From NCBI RefSeq assembly GCF_051401765.1, contig NC_135066.1, positions 18,021,001-18,085,000 on the forward strand: DNA of 64,000 bases, written 5' to 3'. Position numbers and translations under genes: made by a program. Below the pieces are notes generated by a model. That model did not search any database, was not told the origin of the DNA, and worked only from the letters and a program-made list of their open reading frames with translations. The DNA comes from Calliopsis andreniformis (lineage: Eukaryota > Arthropoda > Insecta > Hymenoptera > Andrenidae). Below are positions 25,201 to 38,733 of the stretch, piece by piece; the stretch's first letter is position 1, and each line of letters starts with the position of its first letter.

Positions 25201-28067
25201 TTCGCGCTTATTATCGCTAAATTAGCCATTATGTCGTTATTTTAACGAGTCGATGTGTGTCAGGGGGCCGTGCACACGCTTCCAGTGCGCTCCGCTGTAT
25301 TTCCTCGTTCAGTCTCTCTTATGCTTAGTCGGCATACTGTCGCGAAATCATCCCTCTTTGAATAATATCCACGATAAAGCACGCTCGCCTCTGTTGCATA
25401 ACCGTTCGACTCGGTTTCTTAGAAACTTATGTTTACATTCTATGCCTTCCGTTTCCTAACCTAGAAATCGAATAGCTGCACTCTTGTAGTTGTAGGTTAT
25501 GTCAATGCGAGTTCCCATTCGATCAAGAGACAAAATTAGGTTGGTAGCGGGCTGAAGTTATTAACAGAGTACCTGTTTCGACTTATACGTAATACCTACT
25601 ACCTTTTCGAGCGGTACCGAGCGCATCACGAAAATCTATTTTCGTCCCCGTCCACATTCCGCGATTTAAATGAAAGTTTGATCGACCTCGACGTCACTCC
25701 GAGGGCACCTTGGAAATTGCCAAGCTCTTTCGATCCCGTATGAAATGTAAATTACCCACGTGGAATGGGCGTACGTGATTTTCCACTGTATTTACCTTAA
25801 TTGATATGGCCGATGAACATGGCGGTTTCCGGCGGACGACGAGATCCCGATGGAACTTTCCCTCACGCTTTCCACCTGGTTTAATTTCAATCCCTCTTTT
25901 TCCGTCGAATGAATGGGAAGAGCGTATTTATAGTCGTCGTTTGCAACGGTTGCTCGTTGCCTCGATTGTCGAGTTGATTTTTACCTCCGCGAAAACCCAT
26001 TTACGTCGGGCGTCGTTAAGCAGACGGAAGTTGGGACAGCCTTGACTTCGAGCACCCCATTCTGATCGCGAAAATGAGCTTTTCTAGTCAAATTACGATT
26101 TAAATCGATAGAATTCTATTCAGTCTTCGGAAACATGAGGAAGATACCTTTGATAGATTTGGCCTAGTTTCAGGAAGGTTGATGAAAATTTTAATTCAAG
26201 ATTTTGGAATTCAATAGTTCGATATTCAGTATTATGGGGTGAATTAGAACAGTTTTCAATTGTATTTTAAAAAATTAGAATGTAATATTTATGTTTTAAA
26301 ATGTTCAGCCGTAAGCTCCAACTCTGATTTCTGATATTTAGTACCTCTTTTATATTCAGCTTTTTCACGATGGTTTCGTGCATTCATTCACCCTTAATTA
26401 CTTACGTACTTTCATACTTTTTGTTTGCACACTTCTCGTCGTGGCTAATTAACTTTGGTTTGAAAAATTTGAATTATTATCAATAGTAATGAGATAGTCT
26501 AATGAGTAGACTGCGGATATTTATTCAGATTTAAATTTCTATATACCTAATTATTTCAATGGTAGCTAAAACAACGATTTAATTTTCCCCCCAAATATTG
26601 TAGCTTATACTCTTTAGATTATACATAGGATATTCTACAAGAGATGGTACAAGCGAAAAAGGTGTGATTTTGTATGAAAAAATACAAGAAAAATTGATTT
26701 TGAAGTTTGACTGAGTATAACTGTACTGAACTACAATTTGAAACGTTTGAAAACTCAGTTTTCTCAATAACGGAGCATGATAACAAAAAAGTTTATTCTC
26801 TAGTTTCGACTTATTTTTTCATGTAAAATCAACCCCTTTTTGCTTGTACCACCAGTTCTGGAACACTCCGCAGTTTCTTACAGATTTAAAATTGCCATAA
26901 TTGCATAAAAATCCGCATTCTGCTCATCAGTATTCACGCAATTAATGAAGAATGAATCTTCAACCTAACATTGTCACATTGTAATCACTTTCGACATGAC
27001 ACTCTCGTGGCACATCAATCGAGAGACTGTGTAATATCGACGAATGAGTGAATCATGCGAAGGACGTGTACCAGTAGCTTCGTGGTGCTGCCACGCCTTT
27101 CGGAATTCGTGTTACGAGCTTGTTTTCCACGCGATATGAAGCACTCGAAGCAAACACACGGAGGGTGGTGGCTCGTTTTATTCGGCATCGAACCGCTCGC
27201 GAGTATCTAGGATAGACGCGTGTCAGTCTGAGGATATCCGATCCGAGGTCAGACCCGTGACAGTGAAGAGGCTGGTAGATTCGTCTCGCGAGATCTGGTT
27301 CGATCCAGCTGTTTTAATGGCGGACTTCCGCGAGACGAGAACACCGGAGGGGTCAGCCCACGCGGCCAGGGACCATAATTCCTGGGAAGGAAACCGCCCT
27401 GTACATTGGCCCTTTTAAAGTTCTTTACCGTCTAATTCGTTGTCGCGTCCGTACACGCTCCTTCTTCATCATTTAAATGCCGGTCGTGTGACCCTTTTTC
27501 ATCCTCAGCCTGCTTCCTCTTCGTCGATATTGTGAAATGGAACTTGGTTGGAAAATATGAGGATCTGAATGGCCTATTGTGCTTCTGTTGGTCTCATCGT
27601 GAGCTATGGAATTAGGAGAAAAGATTTGGGAGGAGAAAAATATTTCCTTCCTTTTATTCCTTCTTTTACGGATTTAGTGCTGTGGACTGTGAACGATTAT
27701 GAATAGGAAGAAGGGATTAGGATTAGAAGCCCTTCAAGATTACGAGCCAGGGTTGAAAAATAAGTCCCTCAGAAAGTTGGGAGTAAGTTAACTGTTGAAG
27801 GATCCTTAAACAGCGTCCCAAGCACAGAGGAATAAGACAACAGAACTAATTGCATGCAAATCCCTCACCAAAGGTAATAACTCTATTAAACTGAGCTCCT
27901 CTCCTTCACACCTATGCCTTTAACTACCTACGTACATACATAAAACAAATCTTTTCTCTCAATAGACACCTAATAAAATGGAATATAAAAGAGGGGGGAT
28001 AAGTAGATCAGGTAGGAATGCTTTGCATTCTCCTTCTTATGCAAAAGAGACGACACAGTCGCCCATA
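22204..28067. other. Non-coding stretch, probably first intron of the 22.17 kb gene
   Basis: Long AT-rich sequence with a CpG-richer part at 25.0-26.05 kb that includes a CTCF-type motif at 25056. Open frames are short and unrecognised. If the 22174 exon is real, this is intron. Confidence 0.45.
25056..25070 (+). promoter_or_regulatory. CTCF-like insulator motif
   Basis: CCGCTAGGTGGCGGG matches the core of the insect/vertebrate CTCF binding motif (CCnCnAGGTGGC-type). It sits at the left edge of a CpG-richer segment. Binding is not shown by sequence alone. Confidence 0.45.
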
Positions 28068-28246
28068 CAGAGTAGTCCACCTAAGGTCACCTAAATATCT
28101 TTTTTCCTAATTGTGATGGTGTAAATTGTACAATTTGAATGGTATTGGGGGACCAATATACTGCAAGAAATATTTTTCTTTTCTTCAAAGTCTCAAAATA
28201 TTTTTTATACCATTACAACTGGAATTCGTTTAAGCGGACCATCCTG
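28068..28246. mobile_element. TA-flanked MITE, Tc1/mariner-like, 179 bp
   Basis: The left end CAGAGTAGTCCACCTAA and the right end (reverse complement CAGGATGGTCCGCTTAA) match at 12 of 17 positions, and both are bordered by TA, the Tc1/mariner target. A second inner pair (TTGTGATGGTGTAAA against TTGTAATGGTATAAA) extends the fold-back. No coding capacity is present; it is an old non-autonomous copy. Confidence 0.7.
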
Positions 28247-30149
28247 TATTCTAGATCCATATAATTTGGAGCAAGCGAGTCGACTGGGTGAACTTAAACG
28301 GTAACGATTCCGTTTCCATTCGCTGACGCATCTTTTCCCACGTGCGAAGGGGAATCGCTGGTGGTTCTCGCGTTATCCGTGTGCTCACGCCAGCATATCC
28401 CAGTTCGATACTGTGTCCGCAGATAACAGCTTGTACGCCGATAAAATTACGTAATGCCGACACGGGAGAGGCTGTGCGCGTACGCGCGCGCATGTTAATG
28501 AGTTTAACTTTAATTAAGAGCCCCTCGAAAATTGCCGCTGACCTCCGTGTGCCGTGTCCTCTCTCTCGCTTCAACTTTGAAAAATTGGACGGTGTCCCGA
28601 GGGGATACCAGAAATTTTTAGAAGATTTTTCAACGTAGATTTTATGGAAAAGTATTCCTTCACTCGTTTTACGCCTCGACGTGCGCGTGACACTGTCCGC
28701 TCATTAGAGGATCAACTGAATTCCGCTTAATGCTAAAGGTCAACAGAGGATGGAATTAGCTGTGACAGAATGCTTTGCCAAATTTAGTGAACTTAACCAC
28801 GAAGATACTCCTATTTTATGAATAATTCCAGTGCCGTCAGGTGAAGCCAGCCCTACGCCGTAAATTCCCTGAAGTGACTATAATATCTTGCGATATCCAA
28901 ACCGTGGAACTCGGCGAATCTCGAGCATTCTAGCTACGTTGAGTAAAGGGAGTCGACTGCGCTAGTCTCGTTGTTTCTACTGTCAAATGAGTTATGTGCG
29001 ATATTAAGGGCTTGAGTGAAATTGCATGACAGAGGGAACAGCTTTTTGGATCGTTTTGTAACAATTAGTTACAATTTCGATTTAAATTAATTAATTTTAA
29101 CTCAATTAAATACTAAATTCGCAGCTTACAATAATCACTAGACCTATTCAAATTAAAAGTACCATGAACAAGCTTTCGAAAAATCTGTTTTTCAACTTTC
29201 TACGCATAGAAGCTTAAAAACTCGTCACAAAAGCCGTTCCATTCAAAATTGCAGCTCTGCACAAACGCGAAAAATCCTGAAAAAAACCATGCAAGACAAT
29301 GCTTAACAAGAGCTCTTTCACATTTAAACAGAAGACTCGTACATCCGAGCCGAAACATCTCCACCAACATTCATCCGTCAATCGATGTAACAGGAGGCTT
29401 GGAAATCGACATGTAAATGAGATTCTGCATTGCAACAGGGTCGCAAATAAAAATGTAGAGAATGTAAAAACAGGGAACAAATGTCGCAAGAAAGGAAAAG
29501 AGAAACAGGGGAAAAAGAGAGGAAAAATGGAAGCTCCTGGGAGCGCGTGCTTGCCGCTGGCGCGTGCACGTGCTTGTGTACACGGGCGTGCGCAAACACG
29601 CTGCTCGTGGCCAACCAGGCTTGCTACCCTTGGTTCCTAATTATGCACGAGCCCCCTCGTAGACGCAGGTTGCTGCTACTTTGACGGGCCACACGTCATC
29701 ATCGTCGTCGTCGAGTGGCACGCGATTCCCTTTGCATCGTCATCGAGTGCCTCTATCTCGGTCCATGTCGCCATCAGCTAAAGAGGCTGAAGACAGGCTG
29801 ACATTTTCGCGGTACTGACTCTTACTCGCAACAGTACAGCAGCCCAGATATGTATGAGTAATTATGGGCAAGAGTCACGTGAACCTGACAAACGTTCCAC
29901 AAAGACGCCGACGATGGATAATGTTATCGACATATGTAAACAACGCTAACGCTCGATATTTATCTGCAATTCATCGATAAGCGGAACTCGACTGGAAACA
30001 CCGACTTACGAATGGCAAATTGTGTTTCGAGTACGTCGGATACGTAAATTGTTGATCACTGATAAGATAGAGATTAGGGAGCAGTCGGAGGTACGGAAAT
30101 GTACCGAGTTGCAGTTATAACCGTGGCAATGGGGAAAGGTTTCTGTCTA
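28247..30149. other. Non-coding stretch between two MITEs
   Basis: Mixed AT-rich and CpG-containing sequence. A CpG- and CACGTG-containing part lies at 29.53-29.76 kb with a short CGTCGTCGTCG run near 29.70 kb. No supported gene. Confidence 0.5.
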
Positions 30150-30341
30150 CAGCGTGGCTCATAAATTGTTTTACTATTTTAAAAGTGAATAATTTTGTCT
30201 GGACTATATGTTCCAAAATTTTAGCTTCAGATTTTGAAGATTTCTTTCTTAGAAATTCACTGTAGAATTATCGAAATCTGAAGCAGAAATATTCGAAAAT
30301 ATTTCATTTTGAAGCAGTAAAGCAATTTATGAGCCACTCTG
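30150..30341. mobile_element. TA-flanked MITE, Tc1/mariner-like, 192 bp, well-preserved ends
   Basis: The left end CAGCGTGGCTCATAAATTG and the right end (reverse complement CAGAGTGGCTCATAAATTG) agree at 18 of 19 bases and continue with (T/C)TTTACT. Both ends are bordered by TA (30148-30149 and 30342-30343). The inside is AT-rich with a further fold-back around AATCTGAAGC/GCTTCAGATT. There is no reading frame for a transposase. End similarity is high, so this may be the youngest of the small elements here. Confidence 0.85.
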
Positions 30342-33270
30342 TACAAAGCTGCTTTATTACATTCTCGGTCGAAGTGCGATTAAAGTCGAACTGATAAAAG
30401 TTTCCTGGTAATTAGGAAGTTCCTGAAACTCCCTAACTCTCAGGAATTTGTAGCTACTGGAAGAAACGTTTTCGACACCCAGGGGTGGTTGAATATTGAG
30501 AGCGGGGGTGGAACCATAATGGGGAGAAGCATTTGCACAGTGCCAACTGTGTACAATTCGCAATGATCGATCGTCGACTGGCCATCCACGAACTCGGTTT
30601 CGCTTTGACGTTGTTTGGCGATGTTGTGTCACGTAGAAACATTCAGAGCCCTTCAACAGTGAGGCCAAAGGACACGTTCTCGTCGTCCTGGCAGAAGCTA
30701 CTCGTTTCGATGTACCTGCACAGCCCTGGCACCGTTCCTGCCCCCGACTGCGCGGTATATCACGGAAAATCTAGCGCGTGTCGCGTTCATGGTACGTGCC
30801 TTCGAACAACGTTCCCTGTTTTAGCTGAGAAAAGCTGTACTTTATGTCGGGGTGAAGAAGGGATTCGTCGAAAATATCGCGTCCCTCGTAAAATAGATCA
30901 AAGCTTCCCCGTCGTCTTCTCGTTTTATGTGGATGTAGTCGATTCGAGGGGAGGCGAAGTGTGTCATCGAATTTGGGACGAGCTTTCGAGCTGATTCGGG
31001 CAAAGTGTATTTCTGGGACATTTTGGTGATATTTTTTAGACTTGTTGGGACACCTGTAGTTTGTAAATTATTGTCATTGGAAGAAAATACTGAGGGTGGA
31101 GTTTTTTCTAATTTTGCTGAGCCTCCACAAATTGGAAACTTTTGTAATAATTGTGCGAGGCTTATACGCAGGGTTTGAGGCATGGGAGATTTTGAATTAG
31201 GTGTGTTGGATCTTATGGATCTTGGACTTCAAGATTTCAAAATCCACTTTATTAGATCTTACGAGTTTCAGATTTAATGTAGGTAGTTGTAAGTTTGATC
31301 CCCTGAATTTTGGATCCTCTGAATTCTGTAATATCCTGTAAAATTTTCAGTCTTTGAGTCTGACATTTTAAACACTCGAGGTTATTTATAAGGTTTAGTG
31401 TAAAAAAATTGAAATCCTTTTTATACGTCAATATTTAAATATATTACATTGATAAAGGGAATAACAGAGACAGATATTTATATGGAAATGTAATTTGCCT
31501 GAAACTCGGACCTAGACTGACAATTTACATTGCTTTTTTTTTATTCGACAGTAAAATTCAATTTTTGACACCAGCGATAAACAAGATAACATCTCTCGTA
31601 ACTGAAGCGTGAATTTACACAGTCTTTCTTCTTTATATTCTCCCTTGCCCTATAGAAGGGTGTAGAAGCTTTGCTTCTCACCTCTTCTCTCACGCCGTTC
31701 TCCTCTCCTGTCTAACACGAAAGTACGTGCTATCCATTTTTCAGTAACACGTTGCTCATAGTGATCATAAAGGTGACTGCATCGGTAGAGCATGAGATAC
31801 TTCCTTGGAAGTGAAACTTCATTCGAACAGACTACAAAGTCTGTCTCTTCTTTAATATTTTTAGTAAGAACCTCTTCACGAACCTACAATTTATTTCATA
31901 TTTTTGTAATATTTCAGAGGATACTTGACTTTGAACCCTCTCGTGAATCGAAGTTGCCTCGAATTGAACTCCAATTTTTCCAATGCTTTGACAGAGTTTC
32001 AGTGGCCCTTAATTTCCCCAAACAAATCGAAATTACAGAGCAAACATTGAAGCCATCGAGGCCAACGTCCCCTAATTATGCTTTCACCCACTCACGTTTA
32101 TTTTTGAATACTCAATACACCGTGGACACTGGCGTGTCTATTTGCATTACTTTTCACAATCTCTTTACTTTCCTCCCCTCTTTCTACGTTCAATTATCAA
32201 AAGTAATTGCTGACCACCCCTTGCTCAGTTGAATTTTAATTAAAATCGCTTTGTCATTTTTGGGGAAATCCGAACGAGACGGAAAATAAGGTGCTCATTT
32301 CGAATGGTGACTTTGAAGAACGTGTTTTCCAAGAATACTGATCCTTTTCAACGCCTGAGAAAGTTGGAGCTTGAAACCTTTGGTACTTGAGGTACTTCAA
32401 GCAGATGGTTCAGAAGAATCGATTAAAATAAGGTCAAAGAAAAGTGGTACACAGGCACAGCACAGCTTGCCTGTTATTAAGTCTAATCTGCGTTTAAAAG
32501 AATACATCTACGATTAATCAAAAACAAAATAAAGAAAAAATAAATGAATCTTCACCGTCAGGCCAATTCTTCAGCCCCAGAAAAATGCATTTCCACAATT
32601 TAGATGCATAAACAACGCTGATCTGTGGACCACGCAATTCCGAATTCAATATCCACGAATCGAACATTTCAATTTATGATTTGAAGCTTGAATTTCGAAT
32701 TTCACAGCAAGGTGCACGACATAGATAGCATATTGACCACAGCGAGAAACGTGGGTGACGAGATAAACGTTTGAAATCGATGATCACGTCCCGTAAACTT
32801 CGTCCAACGTTTCACACCTAATCAGCGACGCGAAGGAATTTGTTATGCATTGTGGCGAAGCTTATCTAGCTGGTGGCCAACTCGCTGTCCAATGAAATTT
32901 CATGCAAGCGGGATGAATACTTAATCCTGTGGCGTAGGGAATTCCAGCTCCTTTTCCCTCTTTCCTCTCAAGTAAATATTGAATCTAATGTAATTTCGTT
33001 TCGCGTCGAGGCAACAAGAGGTTTTACCCTCCCCGTGACTCCTCGTTTTTCTCGTTGCCTCTTAAAAATTTAGGTGAGCCCAAATCGGACACTTTTTCGT
33101 TTAGGAGGAAAATACTGAGGGGTAATGACGTGGCGATTTTTTCTCATTGAATGTTTACAGCTTGGCTAATAGGGACGAAAGTTTGAGTATTGCGAGTTGG
33201 ATAATTGTAAGGTTAAAATCTTGCAAGTTGAATTCGTAAATGTTAGGTAGCTTTTGAGGCTGGTGACATT
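30342..33270. other. Non-coding stretch
   Basis: A frame of 153 codons at 30533-30994 is the longest opening, but it lacks domains, sensible composition and splice context and is judged fortuitous. AT-rich word repeats occur at 31.19-31.38 and 33.18-33.25 kb. Confidence 0.5.
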
Positions 33271-33720
33271 AGTTGGGACACTTTTCAAGTTGGAACCTTT
33301 CTCAAGTTGGAACCCGTCTCAAGTTGGAACCCGTCTCAAGTTGGAACCCGTCTCAAGTTGGAACCTGTCTCAAGTTGGGACTCTTCTCTAGTTGGGACCC
33401 TCCCCAAGTTCGGAATCTCCCCAAGTCGGGACGCTTCTCAAGTTGAGACCTCCTCAAGCTGGGACCCTCCTTAAATTAGGACCCTTTTTAAGTCGGGACC
33501 CTCCTCAAGTTTGGATCCTCCTCAAGTCGGGACCCTCCTCAAGTTGGGACCCTCCTCAAGTTGGGACCCTCCTCAAGCTTGGAACCCTCCTCAAGCTTGG
33601 AACCCTCCTCAAGCTTGGGACCCTCCTGAAGCTTGGGACCCTCCTCAAGTTTGGGACCCTCCTCAAGCTTGGGACCCTCCTTAAGTTTAGGACCTCCCCA
33701 AAATTGCGTCCTTCTCAAAC
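33271..33720. repeat. Minisatellite, 17-18-bp unit, about 26 copies
   Basis: Two blocks of related units: first TCTCAAGTTGGAACCCG (17 bp, about 33283-33375), then CTCAAGTTGGGACCCTC and its 18-bp form CTCAAGCTTGGGACCCTC to about 33720. The one-base growth (AAGTTGG to AAGCTTGG) marks a sub-family that spread within the array. The array creates an apparent 120-codon frame of LKLGTLL repeats at 33392-33754, which is not a gene. Confidence 0.9.
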
Positions 33721-36700
33721 TGGAACTTTAGTTGTTCAATTTCAAGTAAAATAATTGAAAGTTGAGTAATTACTAGTTGAATACTTCCAACTCAAGATCA
33801 GCACCTAATTGATTGTACCCATAATTACATGAACCTTGATATTTGAACGCACCTTTGACCCCCTGCGTCTGTAAGTGTCTCACTGTCCAGTAGGATAATT
33901 TTAACTTCGTCGGTACTTAAAGTTTCGACTGAGAAGAAGGAACTTCTACTTTAAAAAGTTTCATTCCCATTCCAGCCGTTTCTGCTCTTTCCCCCCGCCT
34001 CATTTTGCTGCCATTCGCGATTCGACTTTAATAACTTCGTCGATATTATCGAGAGTCGAAAGAGGGGGAAAAACAAATTACAAGCAGGGAATTCTGCGAA
34101 TATTCCTTCCGATCTAACTGTGCTCCAAGTTTTTTTTTAACAAACCTCGGCCTTCAGAAGGAACTCGGAGGAAATCCATAATGTGATTCCTGTCCAACTT
34201 CCTCAAGCATCTACGTCTGGTAACTTGGTTATTATTATGGTCTGGCTTCGTATATAATTTGAGCTAATTTACTAGTATCGAAGATCTCATTTAAAGTAAA
34301 GGTAGAGGATGAAGCAAATTATTCTAAATCTTTTTATTCTTTATCTGAGTAATAGAGCAGAAGTAACGTTCGGTGTGGTCAATTCTCGGACACCGAAAAT
34401 CCCATTCGACTAGATTCCAAAACAGAGATTGCACTCTAAATTGTAAATTATTATTCTGTATGGTGGAAGCACTTAGCTTTCTAGAGCTCCATATTTCAGT
34501 ATTAAACGTTCTGTGCGACCAATTTACCTCAGTCAACTAAATCCTAAAACAGAAATTCGATGGTTAATTCTACATTACTATTCCAGGTGGTAAACTGCTT
34601 AGCATCCTAGGTTTCTATGCTTCAATGTCGCAGTGAAATTTACTAGTACCGAAAATTCTGTTCGACTATGACAGAGTGTGATCCAGATTCAAAATTCCTA
34701 TTTCTCATACCAGACTACTAAATTGTGATTAACATGTTGATATTAACGTCGCCACTAAATCATTAAAATTTATCATTATTAAAAGTCCCTTCATATAACT
34801 GAAATATTAGAAAGAATACTCTCTGTCCCACTTATTTAATATTACCAAATGAAATAAATACTAATTACGGGATCCACGTATAAAATTCGAATCATCCTCT
34901 GGAAAACTCCGAATTAATTCAATTACCTAATAGTGTATAATTCAATCAACCGATCTCCCAAAAAACGACCAACCTTCCAGAATTTCTGCTTGAAATTCCA
35001 CATTGTTATTCTCGCCGCGGAGGAAGTTAATACAGCCGTCGGCGCTGAAATCGCGTGGATTTTAAACGCGCCTTCGACTTCAATTGAATTAGCGGTGGCC
35101 AGGTGCTTGGCATAAATCGATTCAACGGTGCAGAATGCGTACGCACAGTAAACATGCAACTCGCGATACAATACGGCTTCTCGTTTTCCGTGTAACACGC
35201 CACGATCAAGGAAAACCTCTGCACCGAGGAAAAACGGTTGCCTCGTCTATTCTGCTAGAAGTTTCTAGAAGGCTGCGTCTGTGATCTCGGGGGCCTCTCG
35301 GTTCAATTACGGGCCCGCGTCTAATTAATTCGTGGCGCATCGCACCGCCGTGACCGCTATTATCGTTATTATATCCAGAGCGCGAGCGCGGTGCCTTCTC
35401 GCGTTATCAGATATCGCGTGGGAGTAAATTCCAGCGGAACATGTCGCAGTCAGTGTCGCTGTTTGAATTGTTTAGAACGATGGAGTCCACTGCCTCGTAG
35501 AATGGAGTGATTCGTGTTCGAGGGATTGGTATCTTCATGGTAGCCCGAGGATATTAGGTTATTCATGAAATGGCTTTTACCGTGATATACTTTTATTAGA
35601 CACTTGTCGATTGTTTTTTTCTTTTCATATCCGTTTTCAATCTATTTTCCTATCAAACTTATGACTTTTTGTGGATTTCTTTTAGTTCTGAATTTATGTG
35701 TGGAACTGAAATGGTATCAGGAATTTTGTGCTAGTAGTGTCACGAGGTCACTGACCTCTGTTATAGATAATAATTTTATTTATATCAAGAAGGTGAAGGA
35801 TATTTTAGTTTATTAATTTGTATGCTTTGTTTCTTCTAGCATTGTTAATTGATTGCTTTACAGCTATTTGAGGCGCGAGTAAGAAATTTAATGAATTTAA
35901 TGATTCCACCATGCTAAGTACAGATTGATAGAGTTATTGACTATGTAAGTTATTGTAAAATTCATGGTGTCTGAAATTGTTAACGTAGTGTGTTGAGAAA
36001 AAGTAATCGAGATAAGTGATCGTTTATTAATATTGAAATCAATTACGATTTCCATTTAGCTTTACAACGATTGCTTGATGGTTGATTGCAGCTGGCTTAA
36101 TGGTTATGACACGAGTCGACTAATTAAGCTTCACGTGTTCAGTTCTCTGCTGCGTATTTTTACACGTTTAAGCAATATGAAATCTTGTTTCTTTAGTTAC
36201 ACCAGCTGAACGAGAACAGAATCATGTTTTCTTAATTAACATTAGCAATTTATCACAATATCCTCGATTGAATCTACAATTTTTTTGCTAATATAAAATA
36301 CAGAAAATGAATCTCCTGGGTATGAAAAGTAGAACACACGGTAATTACAAATTATTAGTAGTAGTACATTACAAAGAAATTACACGAACAAATTACTGCC
36401 TCAGAAAGTAATTTGTGAAATTTTCCAGCGTTCGACGGCGGAATCACGACGCAACGGCGTCGCTGCTAATAGCATCGATTTATTTGTTATTCGCGTAGCC
36501 CATTGTGATTCGCTACCTTCGTCAAAAGAACAATACGCGTCGTTATATCCCCCGCCTCTTGGCCAACGATAAAATTCACCCGGGATCCTGCCGCGATCCC
36601 TTTTCCCAACGACCTTTCCAATCACGTCGCATTGTGCCCCGAAATTTCCAAGGGAAACTGTGCACTGAACGATAAACAGTGCGAAATGAAAATTTTATAC

Positions 36701-38561
36701 GACTCGCTGAGCGTGTGTGCGTAGAATACCCATTCCAAGAATACCAATTAAGCCATCTCGTGGATAATTGAACAGTTTCGAAATAAAAATGCAACGAAAT
36801 GCTCGTGGAAGTACTGTACATATTACATGAGAAGTCTCGTAGAAAACACTGACCCTAATGCTTTTCAGGGGACTATTCATGAGACACGATTAGTACTTCC
36901 ATTAACTATTCCAGAGTCACAGGAGTCAGGAACATGGATTTGAAAACTTTCTCAAGAAAAACTCAAGTCTCCAGTTATTTCAGAACCTTCAAAAAACGAA
37001 ACATAACCCTTTACTAGCACTTAGAGGGTGCATCTGGCGATGTTCCAACATCGTCTGCATTTAACGCGTCGAAACACCGTGGCATCCGATGAATTAACCA
37101 ACACCACCAGTTAGGGGTCGTTTCCAGGGAAGGGGTGTTGAGAGGTGTCCTGCCAGGGTGAAACGGGGACGGTTGGAACGGGATCGATGGACATCATCTT
37201 GTCGCCTTAAACCGGCCGTAGCGCGACACAAATATTAGCACAGCTCTGGGCCTCATGAATTTCGCTCGAGACCACCCACTCACTCTCCCACGCTTTACCT
37301 CGCAACGCTATTCCTCACTGTTAACCCTGGGCCTCTTGGTGCGAACCTAGACCAGCGCTGGCAGAGAAAAATTTGTTTCTCCGCCTCCCCCAGAGAACAT
37401 TTATTATCTTTGTTCCGCAACCACGCAATTCCAGCAGGGAATTAATTTCCCTCGGACAGGGCAGGATCAAGGAAACCGATTCGTTCTTGAGACTGCTTTG
37501 TGCGACAATTCGATCTCGGAGCTGTTTTCATCGGAGGATCAGCGAGATTAACTAAGCTCCTGGTCTCCTGAAGGATCGAATAATTTTTCATCGATCCATC
37601 CTCCCTCGTCTCGGCCCTTCTCTTCGAGGGAGGCAGAATTGGGAATTATTGAATGGCTCGATGAAAGAGCGGCCCACGTGTGCGTGCGTGTTCGTAGCTC
37701 CCAGCTTAAATGGATCAGCTGATCCGTTCTGTCACCACTGGCGTAATGCGTTTTACTCCGTCGTAAATTTTTTCTTTAATCCCCGCTGCGCGACAACCTC
37801 AGGCATGCTTCTGACTCTTCCTCTTTCCCCTCGCCAGTATTTTTCGTGTCGGGCCGACACGGTTAACCGTTGCCAATCAATATCCAACGTTTCATCGATA
37901 CCGGTGCACACGTTGGGCCACTTTACTCGTCGCTGTGCAATTTGAGGAACCGAGAAGGGATTGGGAAAAATGTCGCATGGAAAATTGACGTTTCGCTCAT
38001 TTTCCTCTTTCCTCCCACATTTTCATGCCTCTCAGATTGTGCATTTTTTATCGCGCACGTTGCTCGCACGATTTCCAGCCACGATCGCGAACCGAGGGCT
38101 TTAATAATTCTTGGGCAATCGGGTCATCGTGATTTCGTGACCCTAAAGTCATTTTTGAATAGTGCACGAGGGAGACGAAATACGGTGTCAGTGGTTGTGG
38201 CAGCAGCGGATTTTTATCGGGCCTCGCTTTGTTCCCTGTTTGCTTCGTTAACGAAAAGTCCGGAGATAGATCAGGTGATTCACGATCTGTTTCGATGGTA
38301 ATTGTTTGGTCGATACTCTGGGCTATTTCTTATTATCCTGGAGGATTGGATTGAGGATTGTTCTTGTATATTGTGGAGGTGTTTTTTGACAGGGTTTGAG
38401 ATGATTGGTTGTGAGGTATTGTAGGATATTGATAATTAAAAATGCTTGGTGGATCTAATCTTCTTGAACTATTTAACATTTTTGAAATTTCTAAATATTC
38501 GCATAAACCCTCAGATATTCAAATTTTCTAATCCTATGGTTGAGAAGCTCTCCTAAGTATA
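33721..38561. other. Non-coding stretch
   Basis: AT-rich to 35.0 kb, then CpG-richer parts at 35.0-35.5, 36.4-36.7 and 37.0-38.3 kb. A 16-bp inverted repeat CGATGTTCCAACATCG lies at 37038-37053. A 143-codon opening at 37870-38301 has no recognisable domain and was not accepted. Confidence 0.5.
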
Positions 38562-38665
38562 CAGGGCGTAGCAAACTTAATCTTGAAGCTCGATACCTTA
38601 ACAACGGATGACATGGTATTACATCGAGCTTGAACACTGTTGCCTACTGCTTCCACTGGAATGAA
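38562..38665. mobile_element. Degenerate fold-back element remnant
   Basis: TA|CAGGGCGTAGC at the left looks like a transposon end. Inside, AAGCTCGATACC (38586-38597) pairs with GGTATTACATCGAGCTT (about 38615-38631) as a hairpin. The expected right end is decayed (TGTTGCCTACTGC...), so the element limits are approximate. Confidence 0.4.
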
Positions 38666-38733
38666 CTATTGTGCAAAAATTCTATAAGAACATGTACAAT
38701 GGTGTCTTCTAATCTTATTATCATTCTATACAC

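Noticed and set aside
30533..30994. 153-codon plus-strand opening
   Set aside because: Longest opening in the desert, but no domain, no codon preference and antisense openings nearby; judged fortuitous.
33392..33754. Repetitive LKLGTLL protein
   Set aside because: Entirely produced by the 17-18-bp minisatellite; unit changes shift frame and no start context or splice sites support translation.
37870..38301. 143-codon opening
   Set aside because: CpG-rich non-coding sequence with no domain.
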